64,000 nt of DNA, from positions 4,278,501 to 4,342,500 of the forward strand of contig NC_016940.1 of assembly GCF_000250635.1 (NCBI RefSeq), written 5' to 3'. Positions 7,459 to 15,283 of this stretch are shown piece by piece. The notes under the pieces were generated by a model. It searched no databases, was not told the origin of the DNA, and saw only the letters and a list, made by a program, of their open reading frames with translations. The position numbers and the translations under genes are program-made. Source of the stretch: Saprospira grandis str. Lewin (GTDB lineage: Bacteria > Bacteroidota > Bacteroidia > Chitinophagales > Saprospiraceae). The first letter of the stretch is position 1. Each line of letters begins with the position of its first letter.

Positions 7459-7665
7459 CCAGTGGGTTAAAACCCACAGCAAAAAGGGAGGCCATTCTAC
7501 AGCCAAAAAAATGAGCCGATGGTTGAAACCATCGGCCCATAATATCTAGCAGAAAAAATTGTGGTGAAAAAATCCATTCATCGCCATCAGGCCAGTTTTT
7601 TCCAAGAGGAATTTTTGTCCTTGTTTTTAACCCAATTGCTAATTGAAAGCCGCTATTTGAAAGGG
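7459..7665 (+). repeat. Family-2 hairpin repeat, copy 2, including second 7201-type direct repeat
   Basis: The order is CAGTGGGTTAAAACCCACAG, GGCCATTCTACA, the GCCGATGGTT-GAA-ACCATCGGC hairpin, GCAGAAAAAATTGTGGTG, and a GCTAATTGAAAGCCGCTATT ending. The first half matches 6544-6642 and the second half matches 7201-7314. Confidence 0.85.
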
Positions 7666-7708
7666 GGATTTAAGGGCCGAAGAAAAAAGCCCAGAGAAAA
7701 ACTAAGGT

Positions 7709-7888
7709 TGTGCGGCCTAGCGATGCGGCGGGGTGGCCGAAGGCCAGACCAAGTTTTTTGAGCGAAGCGAAAAAAACGCAGGGCCGAGCGAGCAGCGAGC
7801 CCCAAAGCGACAACAAGGCCTTTAGGCCGCAGTTCGACGACCAAAGGGAGTAACCGCCGACGAGCGAAGCGAGGCGGAGGCCCCAAAA
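7709..7888 (+). repeat. Family-1 repeat, copy 3 (orientation A)
   Basis: The order is GGCCTAGCGATG, GGTGGCC-GA-AGGCCAGACC, a T/A-stem hairpin with GAGCGAAGCGA at its tip, GCAGGGCCGAGC, GAGCAGCGAGCCC and ACAACAAGGCC-TTTA-GGCC. It ends with a GACGAGC-GAA-GCGAGGC hairpin and GGAGGCCCCAAAA. It ends about 93 bp upstream of argS. Confidence 0.9.
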
Positions 7889-7981
7889 CAAAATACTCCT
7901 CCAAAAAAAGAAGATTTTAGGGGCAAAGCTTTTCTTTTCCGTCAACAAAGGTTTTCTTTGCACAAAATTTAAGTTTAAGGA

Positions 7982-9916
7982 ATGATTTATATAGAAACAA
8001 GACTCAAAACGGCCCTGAAAGAGGGATTGAATACGCTTTATGGCCTAGAAAATTTGGCCGACAAACAACTACAGATCAATCAAACCCCTAAAAATTTTGA
8101 GGGCCAACTTTCTGTCTTAGTTTTTCCTTTTGTTCGAGCGGCTCGTAAAAAACCAGAGCAGGTAGCTGAGGAGGTAGGACAATATTTGCTAGAAAACTGT
8201 CCCGAAGTGGCCGCTTTTAATGTGGCTAAAGGATTTTGTAATTTGGAAATTGCCGACCTTTATTGGCAAGAATTATTGGCCGATTTGCTTCGCAATCCAA
8301 ATTATGGGCAAGGCGCAAGAAAAGAGAGTGAAATCTTGGTCGAATATTCTTCGCCCAATACCAATAAGCCTTTGCATTTGGGGCATGTTCGCAACAACCT
8401 TTTGGGGTATTCTACTGCAGAATTGCTCAAATTTGCGGGCTACTCCGTAAAAAAAGTGCAAATTATCAATGATCGTGGGATTCACATTTGTAAATCTATG
8501 TTGGCCTGGCAACTGTTTGGCGAAGGTGAAACGCCAGAAAGCAGCGGATTGAAAGGCGATCATTTGGTGGGTAAATATTATGTGCGCTTTGAGCAAGCTT
8601 TTCAGGCAGAATATAAAATTTGGCAGGCAACTGAAGCTGGACAAGCTGTTTTTGCGGCCTTTTTAGCCGATGAGAAAAAATATAAGAAGGCTGTAAAAGA
8701 GCTGACAAAAAAATCGAAAGATAAAAAGACGGCGCCCACAGAAGAAGCGCTGCAAGCTTACTTTTTTAAGTCTGTTTATAAAAATAGTTATTTCAATCAG
8801 AGTAGCGAATTGGGCCAAAAAGCCAAGGCAATGCTACAAGCTTGGGAGGCTGGCGATGCAGAAGTGCAGGCCCTTTGGGAAAAAATGAACAATTGGGTGT
8901 ATGCCGGTTTTGCTTCTACCTATAAGCGCATGGGGGTAGATTTTGACAAAAATTATTATGAGTCGAATACTTACCTCAAAGGAAAAGAACTGGTTGAAAA
9001 TAATTTGAAGAGTGATTCGCCAATTTTTTTCAAAAAAGATGATGGATCTACTTGGATTGATTTGACCGATGCCAAATTGGACCAAAAAGCGGTTTTGCGT
9101 AAAGATGGGACCTCTATGTACATCACCCAAGATATGGGCACCGCTTTGCTTCGCTATGAAGATTATAAAATGGATCGCATGGTCTATGTGGTGGGCAATG
9201 AACAAGAATATCACTTCCAAGTTCTTTTTGAAATTTTGAACCGCCTTGGGCAACCTTATGCAAAAAATTGCCATCACCTTTCTTATGGTATGGTAGAATT
9301 GCCCGAAGGAAAAATGAAATCTCGTGAAGGGACCGTGGTGGATGCCGATGATTTGATGCAAACGCTAATTGATGAGGTGGCCAAAGCTTCTAATGAACGC
9401 GATATGCTCAGCGCTTTGCCCTTGGCAGAACAAAAAGAAATTCATGAGGCCGTTGCTTTGGGCGCACTAAAATTTTTCATTCTAAAAGTAGAGCCTAGAA
9501 AAGGAATGCTCTTCGATCCTAAAGAGTCTATTGACTTACAAGGACAAACGGGCCCTTATATTCAAAATGCTTTTGTTCGCTGCCAATCAGTGCAAAGAGC
9601 TTTTGCCGAGAAAAATTTTAGCAAAACTACTTATGCCGAGCATAAATTGGAGCCCATCGAAAGAGAATTGCTGTTAAATATTGAGCTTTTCCCTAATTTG
9701 GTCCAAAGAGCAGCCGAGCAATATAATCCAGCCGAAATTGCCAACTACCTTTATCAACTAGCCAAAACTTATCATCAGTTTTGGAATATCGTAAAAATTC
9801 TAGATGCAGATGCCCCTCAAGCGAGTAGCTTCCGTCTAGATCTTAGCCAGGCCGTAGCTCAAGTGATTGCGCAGGCCGGAGCTATTTTAGGTATGAAAAT
9901 GCCTAGTCGGATGTAA
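7982..9916 (+). CDS. argS: Arginyl-tRNA synthetase
   Basis: The 644-residue class I synthetase attaches arginine to tRNA-Arg in the cytoplasm. Visible features are the N-terminal tRNA-binding Add-1 region (1-110) and SSPNTNKPLHLGHVRN with the HIGH motif (HLGH 132-135). GDHLVGKYYV follows, and GKMKSREG (444-448) is the KMSKS equivalent. The C-terminal DALR anticodon domain ends GAILGMKMPSRM. It is somewhat longer than the usual 550-600 residues. A lysine-rich insertion around residues 230-255 (KKYKKAVKELTKKSKDKK) accounts for this. It appears monocistronic, with a strong terminator after it. Confidence 0.97.
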   Translation: MIYIETRLKTALKEGLNTLYGLENLADKQLQINQTPKNFEGQLSVLVFPFVRAARKKPEQVAEEVGQYLLENCPEVAAFNVAKGFCNLEIADLYWQELLADLLRNPNYGQGARKESEILVEYSSPNTNKPLHLGHVRNNLLGYSTAELLKFAGYSVKKVQIINDRGIHICKSMLAWQLFGEGETPESSGLKGDHLVGKYYVRFEQAFQAEYKIWQATEAGQAVFAAFLADEKKYKKAVKELTKKSKDKKTAPTEEALQAYFFKSVYKNSYFNQSSELGQKAKAMLQAWEAGDAEVQALWEKMNNWVYAGFASTYKRMGVDFDKNYYESNTYLKGKELVENNLKSDSPIFFKKDDGSTWIDLTDAKLDQKAVLRKDGTSMYITQDMGTALLRYEDYKMDRMVYVVGNEQEYHFQVLFEILNRLGQPYAKNCHHLSYGMVELPEGKMKSREGTVVDADDLMQTLIDEVAKASNERDMLSALPLAEQKEIHEAVALGALKFFILKVEPRKGMLFDPKESIDLQGQTGPYIQNAFVRCQSVQRAFAEKNFSKTTYAEHKLEPIERELLLNIELFPNLVQRAAEQYNPAEIANYLYQLAKTYHQFWNIVKILDADAPQASSFRLDLSQAVAQVIAQAGAILGMKMPSRM

Positions 9917-9938
9917 TTTTTTATTTACAAAAGGCATC

Positions 9939-9976
9939 AAAAAAGCCCATGCAGAAATTCTGCATGGGCTTTTTTA
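9939..9976. terminator. Bidirectional terminator, argS / TM2 gene
   Basis: AAAAAAGCCCATGCAGA and TCTGCATGGGCTTTTTT form a long perfect stem around AAT. It serves argS (plus) and the TM2 gene ending at 9997 (minus). A close copy lies at 10637-10673. Confidence 0.88.
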
Positions 9977-9996
9977 CTTAGAGAGAAAACTAATAA

Positions 9997-10446
9997 TTAG
10001 TCAACATACTCTCCATCTTTAGGCTGAAGATCTTTTACAATGATTCTGATGAAATCAATAAAAGCCCAAATGCCCAAACCACCAAAAGTCAACAATTGGA
10101 TAATTCCAATCACGGTATAACCTAAATAAAAACGGTGGATACCTAGCATACCTAGAAAGAAAGCAAGTAGGATAGCAACCACCCAGCTTTTACCAGCTTT
10201 TGCTTTTTGAGGAGAATCAGCAGTTTTTTTGGCTGCTTTCTTCAATTTTTTCTTAGCTATTTTAAGTGCCATGCGCTTTTTCCAGCCCAGCTTTTTTCCT
10301 TTTTTAGCTGTGTGAATGGCTGCGTCTAAGCTTTGCTCCGTGCGAACAGCATCTACTTCATTGTAACGAAGTTCAAAGGCTTCCGCAGAAAAAGTGAAGC
10401 TAAGCGTAAAAAGGGCTACCAAAAGGTAGTTAACAAAATGTTTCAT
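9997..10446 (-). CDS. TM2-domain membrane protein, copy 1
   Basis: The 149-residue protein has a signal-peptide-like start (MKHFVNYLLVALFTLSF, AEAFELRYNE). A strongly basic segment (residues 50-75, KKGKKLGWKKRMALKIAKKK) follows. The C-terminal TM2 domain, about 87-138, has two membrane helices with the hallmark GIHRFYLGYTVIGIIQLLTFGGLGIWAFID read across its turn. TM2 proteins occur across bacteria and animals, and their molecular role is unclear. The gene is a tandem paralogue of the one at 10701. Confidence 0.85.
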   Translation of the reverse strand: MKHFVNYLLVALFTLSFTFSAEAFELRYNEVDAVRTEQSLDAAIHTAKKGKKLGWKKRMALKIAKKKLKKAAKKTADSPQKAKAGKSWVVAILLAFFLGMLGIHRFYLGYTVIGIIQLLTFGGLGIWAFIDFIRIIVKDLQPKDGEYVD

Positions 10447-10636
10447 TAGTATGAATTTTATAGAAAAAAATAAGTTTTCTAGGGTATAGCTCTTTAAAGT
10501 GCTAAAACATTTTTATCTACTTCGATAAAAATATTTAATTGGTATTAACGAAGAGCGAAGATAGTTTTTTTTTTCTTATACCCAAAACTTCTTTAAAGCT
10601 TTTAGTACAAAATATTCTACCCAATATAAAGGCATC

Positions 10637-10673
10637 AAAAAAGCCCATACAGAAATTCTGTATGGGCTTTTTA
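10637..10673 (-). terminator. Terminator of TM2 gene copy 2
   Basis: AAAAAGCCCATACAGA and TCTGTATGGGCTTTTT form a hairpin. It differs from the 9939-9976 hairpin by a compensatory G-C to A-T pair change, and both are preceded by GGCATCAAAAAAGCCCAT. Confidence 0.85.
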
Positions 10674-10700
10674 ATTTTTAGCCTATTTTTTTATCAAGAT

Positions 10701-11156
10701 TTAATCATCATACTCTCCACCTTTAGGCTTAATTACTTGGAAAAGAATAAGGATGAAATCAATAAACGCCCAAAGGCCAAATCCCCCTAAAGTAAACAAC
10801 TGAACAATGCCAATCAGTGGGTAGCCCAAATAAAAACGATGGATTCCTAAAAGGCCAAAGAAAAATGACAGCAAAACAGTCACCACAAAACTCCTATTAC
10901 CTCCTTCTTTTACTGTTTTAGGCGCATCTGCCGATTTTTTAGCTGCTTTCTTCAGCTTTTTCTTGGCCAACTTAAGCGCCAAGCGTTTTTTCCAGCCCAA
11001 TTTCTTTCCTTTCTTCTGGCTGTGCATCGCCTGATCCAGTTGCTGCTCTATACGAACAGCATCTAACTGATTATAACGCAACTCAAAAGCAGAGGCAGAA
11101 AAACTAAAACTAATTGTAAAAAGAGCAACTAAAAGGTAACTAGTAAAATGTTTCAT
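10701..11156 (-). CDS. TM2-domain membrane protein, copy 2
   Basis: The 151-residue paralogue of the 9997 gene has the same architecture. It has a signal-like N-terminus (MKHFTSYLLVALFTISFSFS, AFELRYNQLD), a basic middle (KKGKKLGWKKRLALKLAKKK) and a TM2 domain with LLGIHRFYLGYPLIGIVQL and FGLWAFIDF. Divergence is concentrated in the linker before the TM2 domain. The gap between the two copies is 254 bp and holds the shared terminator hairpin, so the duplicated unit included gene and terminator. Confidence 0.85.
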   Translation of the reverse strand: MKHFTSYLLVALFTISFSFSASAFELRYNQLDAVRIEQQLDQAMHSQKKGKKLGWKKRLALKLAKKKLKKAAKKSADAPKTVKEGGNRSFVVTVLLSFFFGLLGIHRFYLGYPLIGIVQLFTLGGFGLWAFIDFILILFQVIKPKGGEYDD

Positions 11157-11284
11157 TTGAAATAGATTTTAGTAAAAAAGTAATTTGCAAATCAACTTCT
11201 TTTAGGCAAAGCTTTTTAATAAACAGCAGTCCTTTTAGTCATACTGCAAAAAGTTAGATAGATAGAAAAAAATTACTAGCCCTC

Positions 11285-11310
11285 CCCTTTCAATTAACCG
11301 CTTTCAATTA
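11285..11310 (-). repeat. Family-3 short repeat (paired TAATTGAAAG)
   Basis: CCCTTTCAATTAACCGCTTT followed by CAATTA is two spaced copies of TAATTGAAAG on the minus strand. The same paired motif is seen at 6665-6690, 7290-7314, 7638-7665, 13285-13311 and 26271-26300. Confidence 0.65.
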
Positions 11311-11324
11311 AAACAGCACAAAAA

Positions 11325-11352
11325 AATCGCTGAGGAAAAATCCCCTCAGCGA
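11325..11352. other. Hairpin of uncertain role upstream of the 11449 gene
   Basis: TCGCTGAGG (from 11327) pairs with CCTCAGCGA, giving a clean stem. A T-run follows only when read on the minus strand, where no gene end is near. It could be a leftover terminator or an insulator. Confidence 0.4.
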
Positions 11353-11394
11353 TAAATATTTTTCAAAAAAGACAAGAAATTGTATTTCAAACTG

Positions 11395-11425
11395 TTGCAA
11401 CTCTAAAATTTTAAGCTTAACTTTA
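11395..11425 (+). promoter_or_regulatory. Probable promoter of the 11449 gene
   Basis: TTG (11395-11397), a 20-bp spacer and TAACTTTA (11418-11425) resemble the -33/-7 elements, with one mismatch in the -7 box. Confidence 0.5.
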
Positions 11426-11448
11426 GGAACAACAAAAAAATACAAGCG

Positions 11449-11904
11449 ATGATGAAGCTCCAAGAAAAAATGCGGGACTATAAAATAAGCAAGAAAATGA
11501 TTAAGGCCTTTTACGGCATTTCTTATCCTACCTTGCGCAAACGATTGCGGGACAAAGGCTTGACGGATTTTATTGGCCGTAGAAAATTTCTCTTTGCCGA
11601 ATTTCTACTCATTTTTAAGGCTTTGGGCCAACCGCAAGAAATTACAGCGGAGCTTTCGGAACTGCAGCTAATTTATGAGCAACTCTTGCAGTTGGGCCTA
11701 TTAAAAGGGGCTTCACAAAAAGATTTGCCTGAAAAAAAGAGCGAAAAAAGTCCGCCGCAGCCAAAAACAAACAAATTGCTGGCCCTAAAAACGCCCCTAG
11801 CTTTATTTGATCGTTTTTTGATGAACTACTATCAAGTTTTAATGAAAGCTTGGGAAATTTTATCGCCTACTGTAAAAAATTACCGATCCCGACAAGCCGC
11901 CTAG
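11449..11904 (+). CDS. Hypothetical protein with an HTH-like N-terminus
   Basis: The 151-residue protein begins MMKLQEKMRDYKISKKMIKA. The segment KMIKAFYGISYPTLRKRLRD (residues 16-35) looks like a helix-turn-helix that reads 'Y-G-I-S-x-x-T-L-R-K-R', as in small DNA-binding or terminase-like proteins. A basic proline-containing linker (about 85-105) precedes a helical C-terminus. The family was not recognised. DNA binding is an inference from the HTH-like pattern. Confidence 0.6.
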   Translation: MMKLQEKMRDYKISKKMIKAFYGISYPTLRKRLRDKGLTDFIGRRKFLFAEFLLIFKALGQPQEITAELSELQLIYEQLLQLGLLKGASQKDLPEKKSEKSPPQPKTNKLLALKTPLALFDRFLMNYYQVLMKAWEILSPTVKNYRSRQAA

Positions 11905-11912
11905 CATTTTTT

Positions 11913-12965
11913 CTATACTACTTTTGCATCAATTAAAGCCTGCAAACTATCCTGCATTGTTTTTTGCAAGGGTAAAAATTCCATGCCCAATTCTTGACGA
12001 ATTTTGCTGGTATTGGCTTTAAAAGCATGTCCCACATTATTTTGTATAAATTTTCTCGTCATTGCCGAGTTCACCATTGGCCCCACTAACCAAATTAACC
12101 ATTTGGGCGCCACTTTTTTGGGCAAAGGATATTTTTCGTACTTAGGCAAAAGAGTTTGGCTGGCCGTATAGATGTCGCTATTGTGTCCCACCGTAATATA
12201 ACGCCCTTTTGCATTGGAGTAAAAAGCAGCCCGAAAATGCGCTTCGGCTACATCACGCACATCAACAATACCCATCCCTAATTTTGGCGCGCCCATTTTA
12301 AAGGTTCCATCGCCAAGTTGTTTCATAATCGTAAAACTTTCTGAAGTTGTTGCTTTTGGATTAAGTGGCGGCCCCATCACCAATGCGGGGTTAATCGTCA
12401 CCAACTCCCAACGATTTTGCGCCTTTTGCATTTCCCAAGCCTTTTTTTCGGCCAAAGTTTTAGAGTAAGAATAAGGCTGATACTTTAAAGAAGCGGTTGT
12501 ATTCCAAATTTTTTCTGTCAACTCCCCATTCGGATGCCCTTTGCATTCCGAAGCATCCGTATAAATGGCCGCACAACTACTGGTCAAAACTACTTTTTGC
12601 ACCGATGGCGTTTGATTGACGGAAGCCAAAACATTTTCGGTTCCTTTTACAGCCGGCTCAATCAAATCTTTTTGCGGATCCTTTACGGCCGTAACAAAAG
12701 GCGAAGCCGTATGAAAAACAAGAGCGCAGCCCTGCATGGCCTCAAAATAAGCGCCTTCTGTGAGTAAGTCGGCTTTAAAATATTTTATTTCGCCCGGGCT
12801 ATTCGCCGCCAATTCATCCAAATGCGCTGTTTTTTTCTTGTTTTCTGGCTGTCGCACGGCTGCATGCACCGTCAAACCTTCTTCCAATAATTTTTTTACC
12901 AACCATCCGGCTACATAACCCGTAGCCCCCGTCACCATTACTGGCTTACTTTTATCCATTTGCAT
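11913..12965 (-). CDS. NAD(P)-dependent epimerase/dehydratase, dihydroflavonol-reductase-like SDR
   Basis: The extended short-chain dehydrogenase is about 350 residues. Its Rossmann glycine motif is VTGATGYVAGWL near the N-terminus. LVFHTASPF and VVLTSSCAAIY follow, then the catalytic YSYSKTLAEKKAWE (Y-x-x-x-K) and NPALVMGPPL. This pattern is typical of dihydroflavonol-4-reductase/cinnamoyl-CoA reductase-like enzymes acting on unknown aldehydes or ketones in bacteria. Starts at 12965 (MQMDKSK) and 12959 (MDKSK) are both possible; an AGGA lies just upstream. The longer open frame to 13022 is unlikely to be coding. Confidence 0.85.
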   Translation of the reverse strand: MQMDKSKPVMVTGATGYVAGWLVKKLLEEGLTVHAAVRQPENKKKTAHLDELAANSPGEIKYFKADLLTEGAYFEAMQGCALVFHTASPFVTAVKDPQKDLIEPAVKGTENVLASVNQTPSVQKVVLTSSCAAIYTDASECKGHPNGELTEKIWNTTASLKYQPYSYSKTLAEKKAWEMQKAQNRWELVTINPALVMGPPLNPKATTSESFTIMKQLGDGTFKMGAPKLGMGIVDVRDVAEAHFRAAFYSNAKGRYITVGHNSDIYTASQTLLPKYEKYPLPKKVAPKWLIWLVGPMVNSAMTRKFIQNNVGHAFKANTSKIRQELGMEFLPLQKTMQDSLQALIDAKVV

Positions 12966-13075
12966 AGTTCCTTTATTTTTGTTGCATGACAAAGATCTCG
13001 CATAAAAAATAAAGCAGTCCACAGAAAAAAAGGAAAAAAGAACATAAATCTCTGCATTTTTATTTTTAGCTGCTG

Positions 13076-13238
13076 TTTTTGGGGCCTCCGCCTCCCTTCG
13101 GTCGTCGGCGCTACGCTTCAGGGCTCGCAGGTCTGCTCGGCCCTGCGCAAAAAAACAAGTTTTTTTGCTGGGTCTGCGGCTGCGCCGCCCCCTTTCGCAT
13201 CGCTAGGCCAAAAGGCTCGCTTTGCTCGCCTTTTTTTG
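13076..13238 (-). repeat. Family-1 repeat, copy 4 (orientation B)
   Basis: The copy opens TTTTTGGGGCCTCCGCC and contains GCGCTACGCTTCAGGGCTCG, CAGGTCTGCTCGGCCCTGCG and an AAAAACAAGTTTTT hairpin. CTGCGGC-TGC-GCCGC, CATCGCTAGGCC and GGCTCGC-TTT-GCTCGCC follow. It occupies the divergent gap between the reductase and gldG. Confidence 0.9.
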
Positions 13239-13284
13239 CACAACCCTCTTTTTTTCTCTTATTTTTTTCTTCGGCCCTCCAATT

Positions 13285-13353
13285 CCCTTTCAATTAGCAG
13301 CTTTCAATTAGTGAGGGGCAGAAAAATCAGTTTGATTTTTCTGCCCCTTTTTT
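13285..13353 (+). other. Family-3 motif followed by a strong hairpin with T-tail
   Basis: CCCTTTCAATTAGCAGCTTT then CAATTAG (13285-13311) is the family-3 motif. GGGGCAGAAAAATCA-GTT-TGATTTTTCTGCCCC with TTTTTTT follows at about 13315-13353. It looks like an intrinsic terminator, but no plus-strand gene ends here, so it may insulate gldG or belong to the repeat. A similar GGGGCAGAAAA hairpin is at 20295. Confidence 0.6.
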
Positions 13354-13475
13354 TCTTGGCCTTTTTCGCTAAGGAACAAATTTTTCAGAATCGCCAAAGG
13401 GTTGTATCTTGAGGCCCTTAGTATTTCTGAGCTCAAAATTTTGGGTTCTCTACAAACATCTCTAATTGTTATCCA

Positions 13476-15221
13476 ATGAAATCTAAAAAAGCAGCGAACT
13501 CTCTGCTAAAATTTGCCCTTATGGCCGTCATCATTATTGTGTTGAATGTTTTGGGCAGCTTTATTTATGGCAAAATTGATTTGACCGAGGACCAGCGATT
13601 TACGCTCAATCCTGCTACAGCAGAACTTTTGGCCAAATTGCCGAATGATACGGCTTCGGTAAGCATTGAAATTTTATTAGACGGAGAATTTCCCTCTGAT
13701 TTTCGCCACCTACAAAATAATCTCAAAGATTTAATGGGATTATTTAAAGAGCGTTCTGCCGGCATGCTCAATTATCGCTTTGTCAATCCCTTAGATGGTA
13801 CAGAAGAAGAGGTAAAAGCCCTACAAAAACAATTGGCCAAGCAAAAAATTATGCCCCTGCAAATTAAAGATGCGCGACAGGGCCGAATGATTTTGGTTTT
13901 TCCTTTTGCTATTGTTCGCTCGGGCTACAACTTTGAAGTCATCAATATGGTAGAACTAGGCGATGGCTATTATCAGCCCAGCGATATTTCTGCTTCGATC
14001 AATAGTTTGGAGTATAAATTTGCGGCGGCCATCAAAAAGTTGCAACTAAAAAGTAAACCTGTAGTCGCTTTTATCAATAATCATGGAGAATTGCCGCTGC
14101 GCCATATTTATGGCTTTGAAAAAGCCTTGTCTGAAAATTATGGGACCAAACATGTGGACCTCTCTCGCCTCAATCAAATTGATTCTTCGGTGAGTTTGGT
14201 AGTGGTGGCCAAACCCAAACGAAAATTTAGCTATGATGATCAGTTTAAATTGGACCAATATGTTATGAATGGGGGCCGCATTCTTTGGATGATCGATGCT
14301 CTAGACATGGAAGATGACAGTTTAGGAAAAGCTAACGGTATTCATGTTCCTATGCCCAGAGAGCTCGATCTTCAGAAGTTGCTCTTTAATTATGGTGTTC
14401 GGGTCAATAATAATTTAATTGCCTCTTATGATGCCGCCGCTTTTGGCGGCCTACGATCTGGCCCCAACCAAAAATCAAATCCAAAATGGTTTTACTATCC
14501 TTTGGTCAAGCCTTTTGCAACGCCCCAAGAACGTTTAGAAACAGGAAAATCGGTCATTGATCATCCGATTGTAAAAAACTTAGATTTTGTCTTGACCAAA
14601 TATCCCTCTAGTATTGATACGGTGGGAACAAAAACAAATGTAAAAAAGACACCCTTATTAAGAAGCTCTAAATATAGTAAGCTACAATATCCACCTACTC
14701 GTATTGGCTTTGGTGTTATTGATCCCGCTATTGGACCAGAAGCTTTTACCAAAGGCTCGCAAAATGTAGCCGTTTTATTAGAAGGAGAATTTGAGTCTCA
14801 CTTTAAAAATCGCCTACCGCCAAGAGCCGAAGAAATTTGGAAAAAGGCGGGCAACTACCCCATCCGAATGAGCAGCCGCCCCAGCAAGATGATTGTTATC
14901 TCTGATGGCGATATTGCTTATAATAATTATCATGCGCCCAGCCAAAGGCATTATCCCTTGGGCGCAGGTTTTCTCCCCGATTTTGGACCAAAACTATTTG
15001 CCAACCAAGAATTTCTCTTGGCCTGCGTAGAATACCTTACGGATGACTCTGGCCTGGTCAATCTCCGCAATAGAGAAATTCGTTTGCGGCCCTTGGACCA
15101 AAAACGCGCCTTCGATCAAGAAAGCCTCTGGCAGTTTATCAATCTGGGCCTTCCCCTAATTATTTTGGGCCTTTTTGGCTTGCTTTATTATTATTTGCGC
15201 CGACGCAGATACACAAAATAA
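13476..15221 (+). CDS. gldG: Gliding motility ABC-transporter-associated protein GldG
   Basis: The 581-residue protein has an N-terminal membrane helix (residues 10-32, LLKFALMAVIIIVLNVLGSF). The typical GldG/ABC_transp_aux opening DLTEDQRFTLNPATAELLAK follows. A large periplasmic region contains KPVVAFINNHGELP and NGGRILWMIDALDMEDDS. A C-terminal helix, LWQFINLGLPLIILGLFGLL, leads into a basic RRRR tail. In flavobacteria GldG works with GldF and the ATPase GldA in gliding. Here no gldF or gldA is adjacent, so its partners must be elsewhere. Confidence 0.88.
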   Translation: MKSKKAANSLLKFALMAVIIIVLNVLGSFIYGKIDLTEDQRFTLNPATAELLAKLPNDTASVSIEILLDGEFPSDFRHLQNNLKDLMGLFKERSAGMLNYRFVNPLDGTEEEVKALQKQLAKQKIMPLQIKDARQGRMILVFPFAIVRSGYNFEVINMVELGDGYYQPSDISASINSLEYKFAAAIKKLQLKSKPVVAFINNHGELPLRHIYGFEKALSENYGTKHVDLSRLNQIDSSVSLVVVAKPKRKFSYDDQFKLDQYVMNGGRILWMIDALDMEDDSLGKANGIHVPMPRELDLQKLLFNYGVRVNNNLIASYDAAAFGGLRSGPNQKSNPKWFYYPLVKPFATPQERLETGKSVIDHPIVKNLDFVLTKYPSSIDTVGTKTNVKKTPLLRSSKYSKLQYPPTRIGFGVIDPAIGPEAFTKGSQNVAVLLEGEFESHFKNRLPPRAEEIWKKAGNYPIRMSSRPSKMIVISDGDIAYNNYHAPSQRHYPLGAGFLPDFGPKLFANQEFLLACVEYLTDDSGLVNLRNREIRLRPLDQKRAFDQESLWQFINLGLPLIILGLFGLLYYYLRRRRYTK

Positions 15222-15231
15222 AAGCGCTAAA

Positions 15232-15263
15232 AAAAGCGAGCAGGTTTTCCTGCTCGCTTTTTT
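15232..15263. terminator. Bidirectional terminator, gldG / T9SS cargo gene
   Basis: AAAAGCGAGCAGG and CCTGCTCGCTTTT form a 13-bp stem with a short T-rich loop and a T-run. It lies between the convergent stops at 15221 and 15284. Confidence 0.85.
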
Positions 15264-15283
15264 GCTTTTGTAGCAATACTTTT

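Noticed and set aside
11325-11352. Terminator for the TM2 gene at 10701-11156
   Set aside because: It lies upstream of that gene's start, and the T-run is on the minus side only; kept as a hairpin of unknown role.
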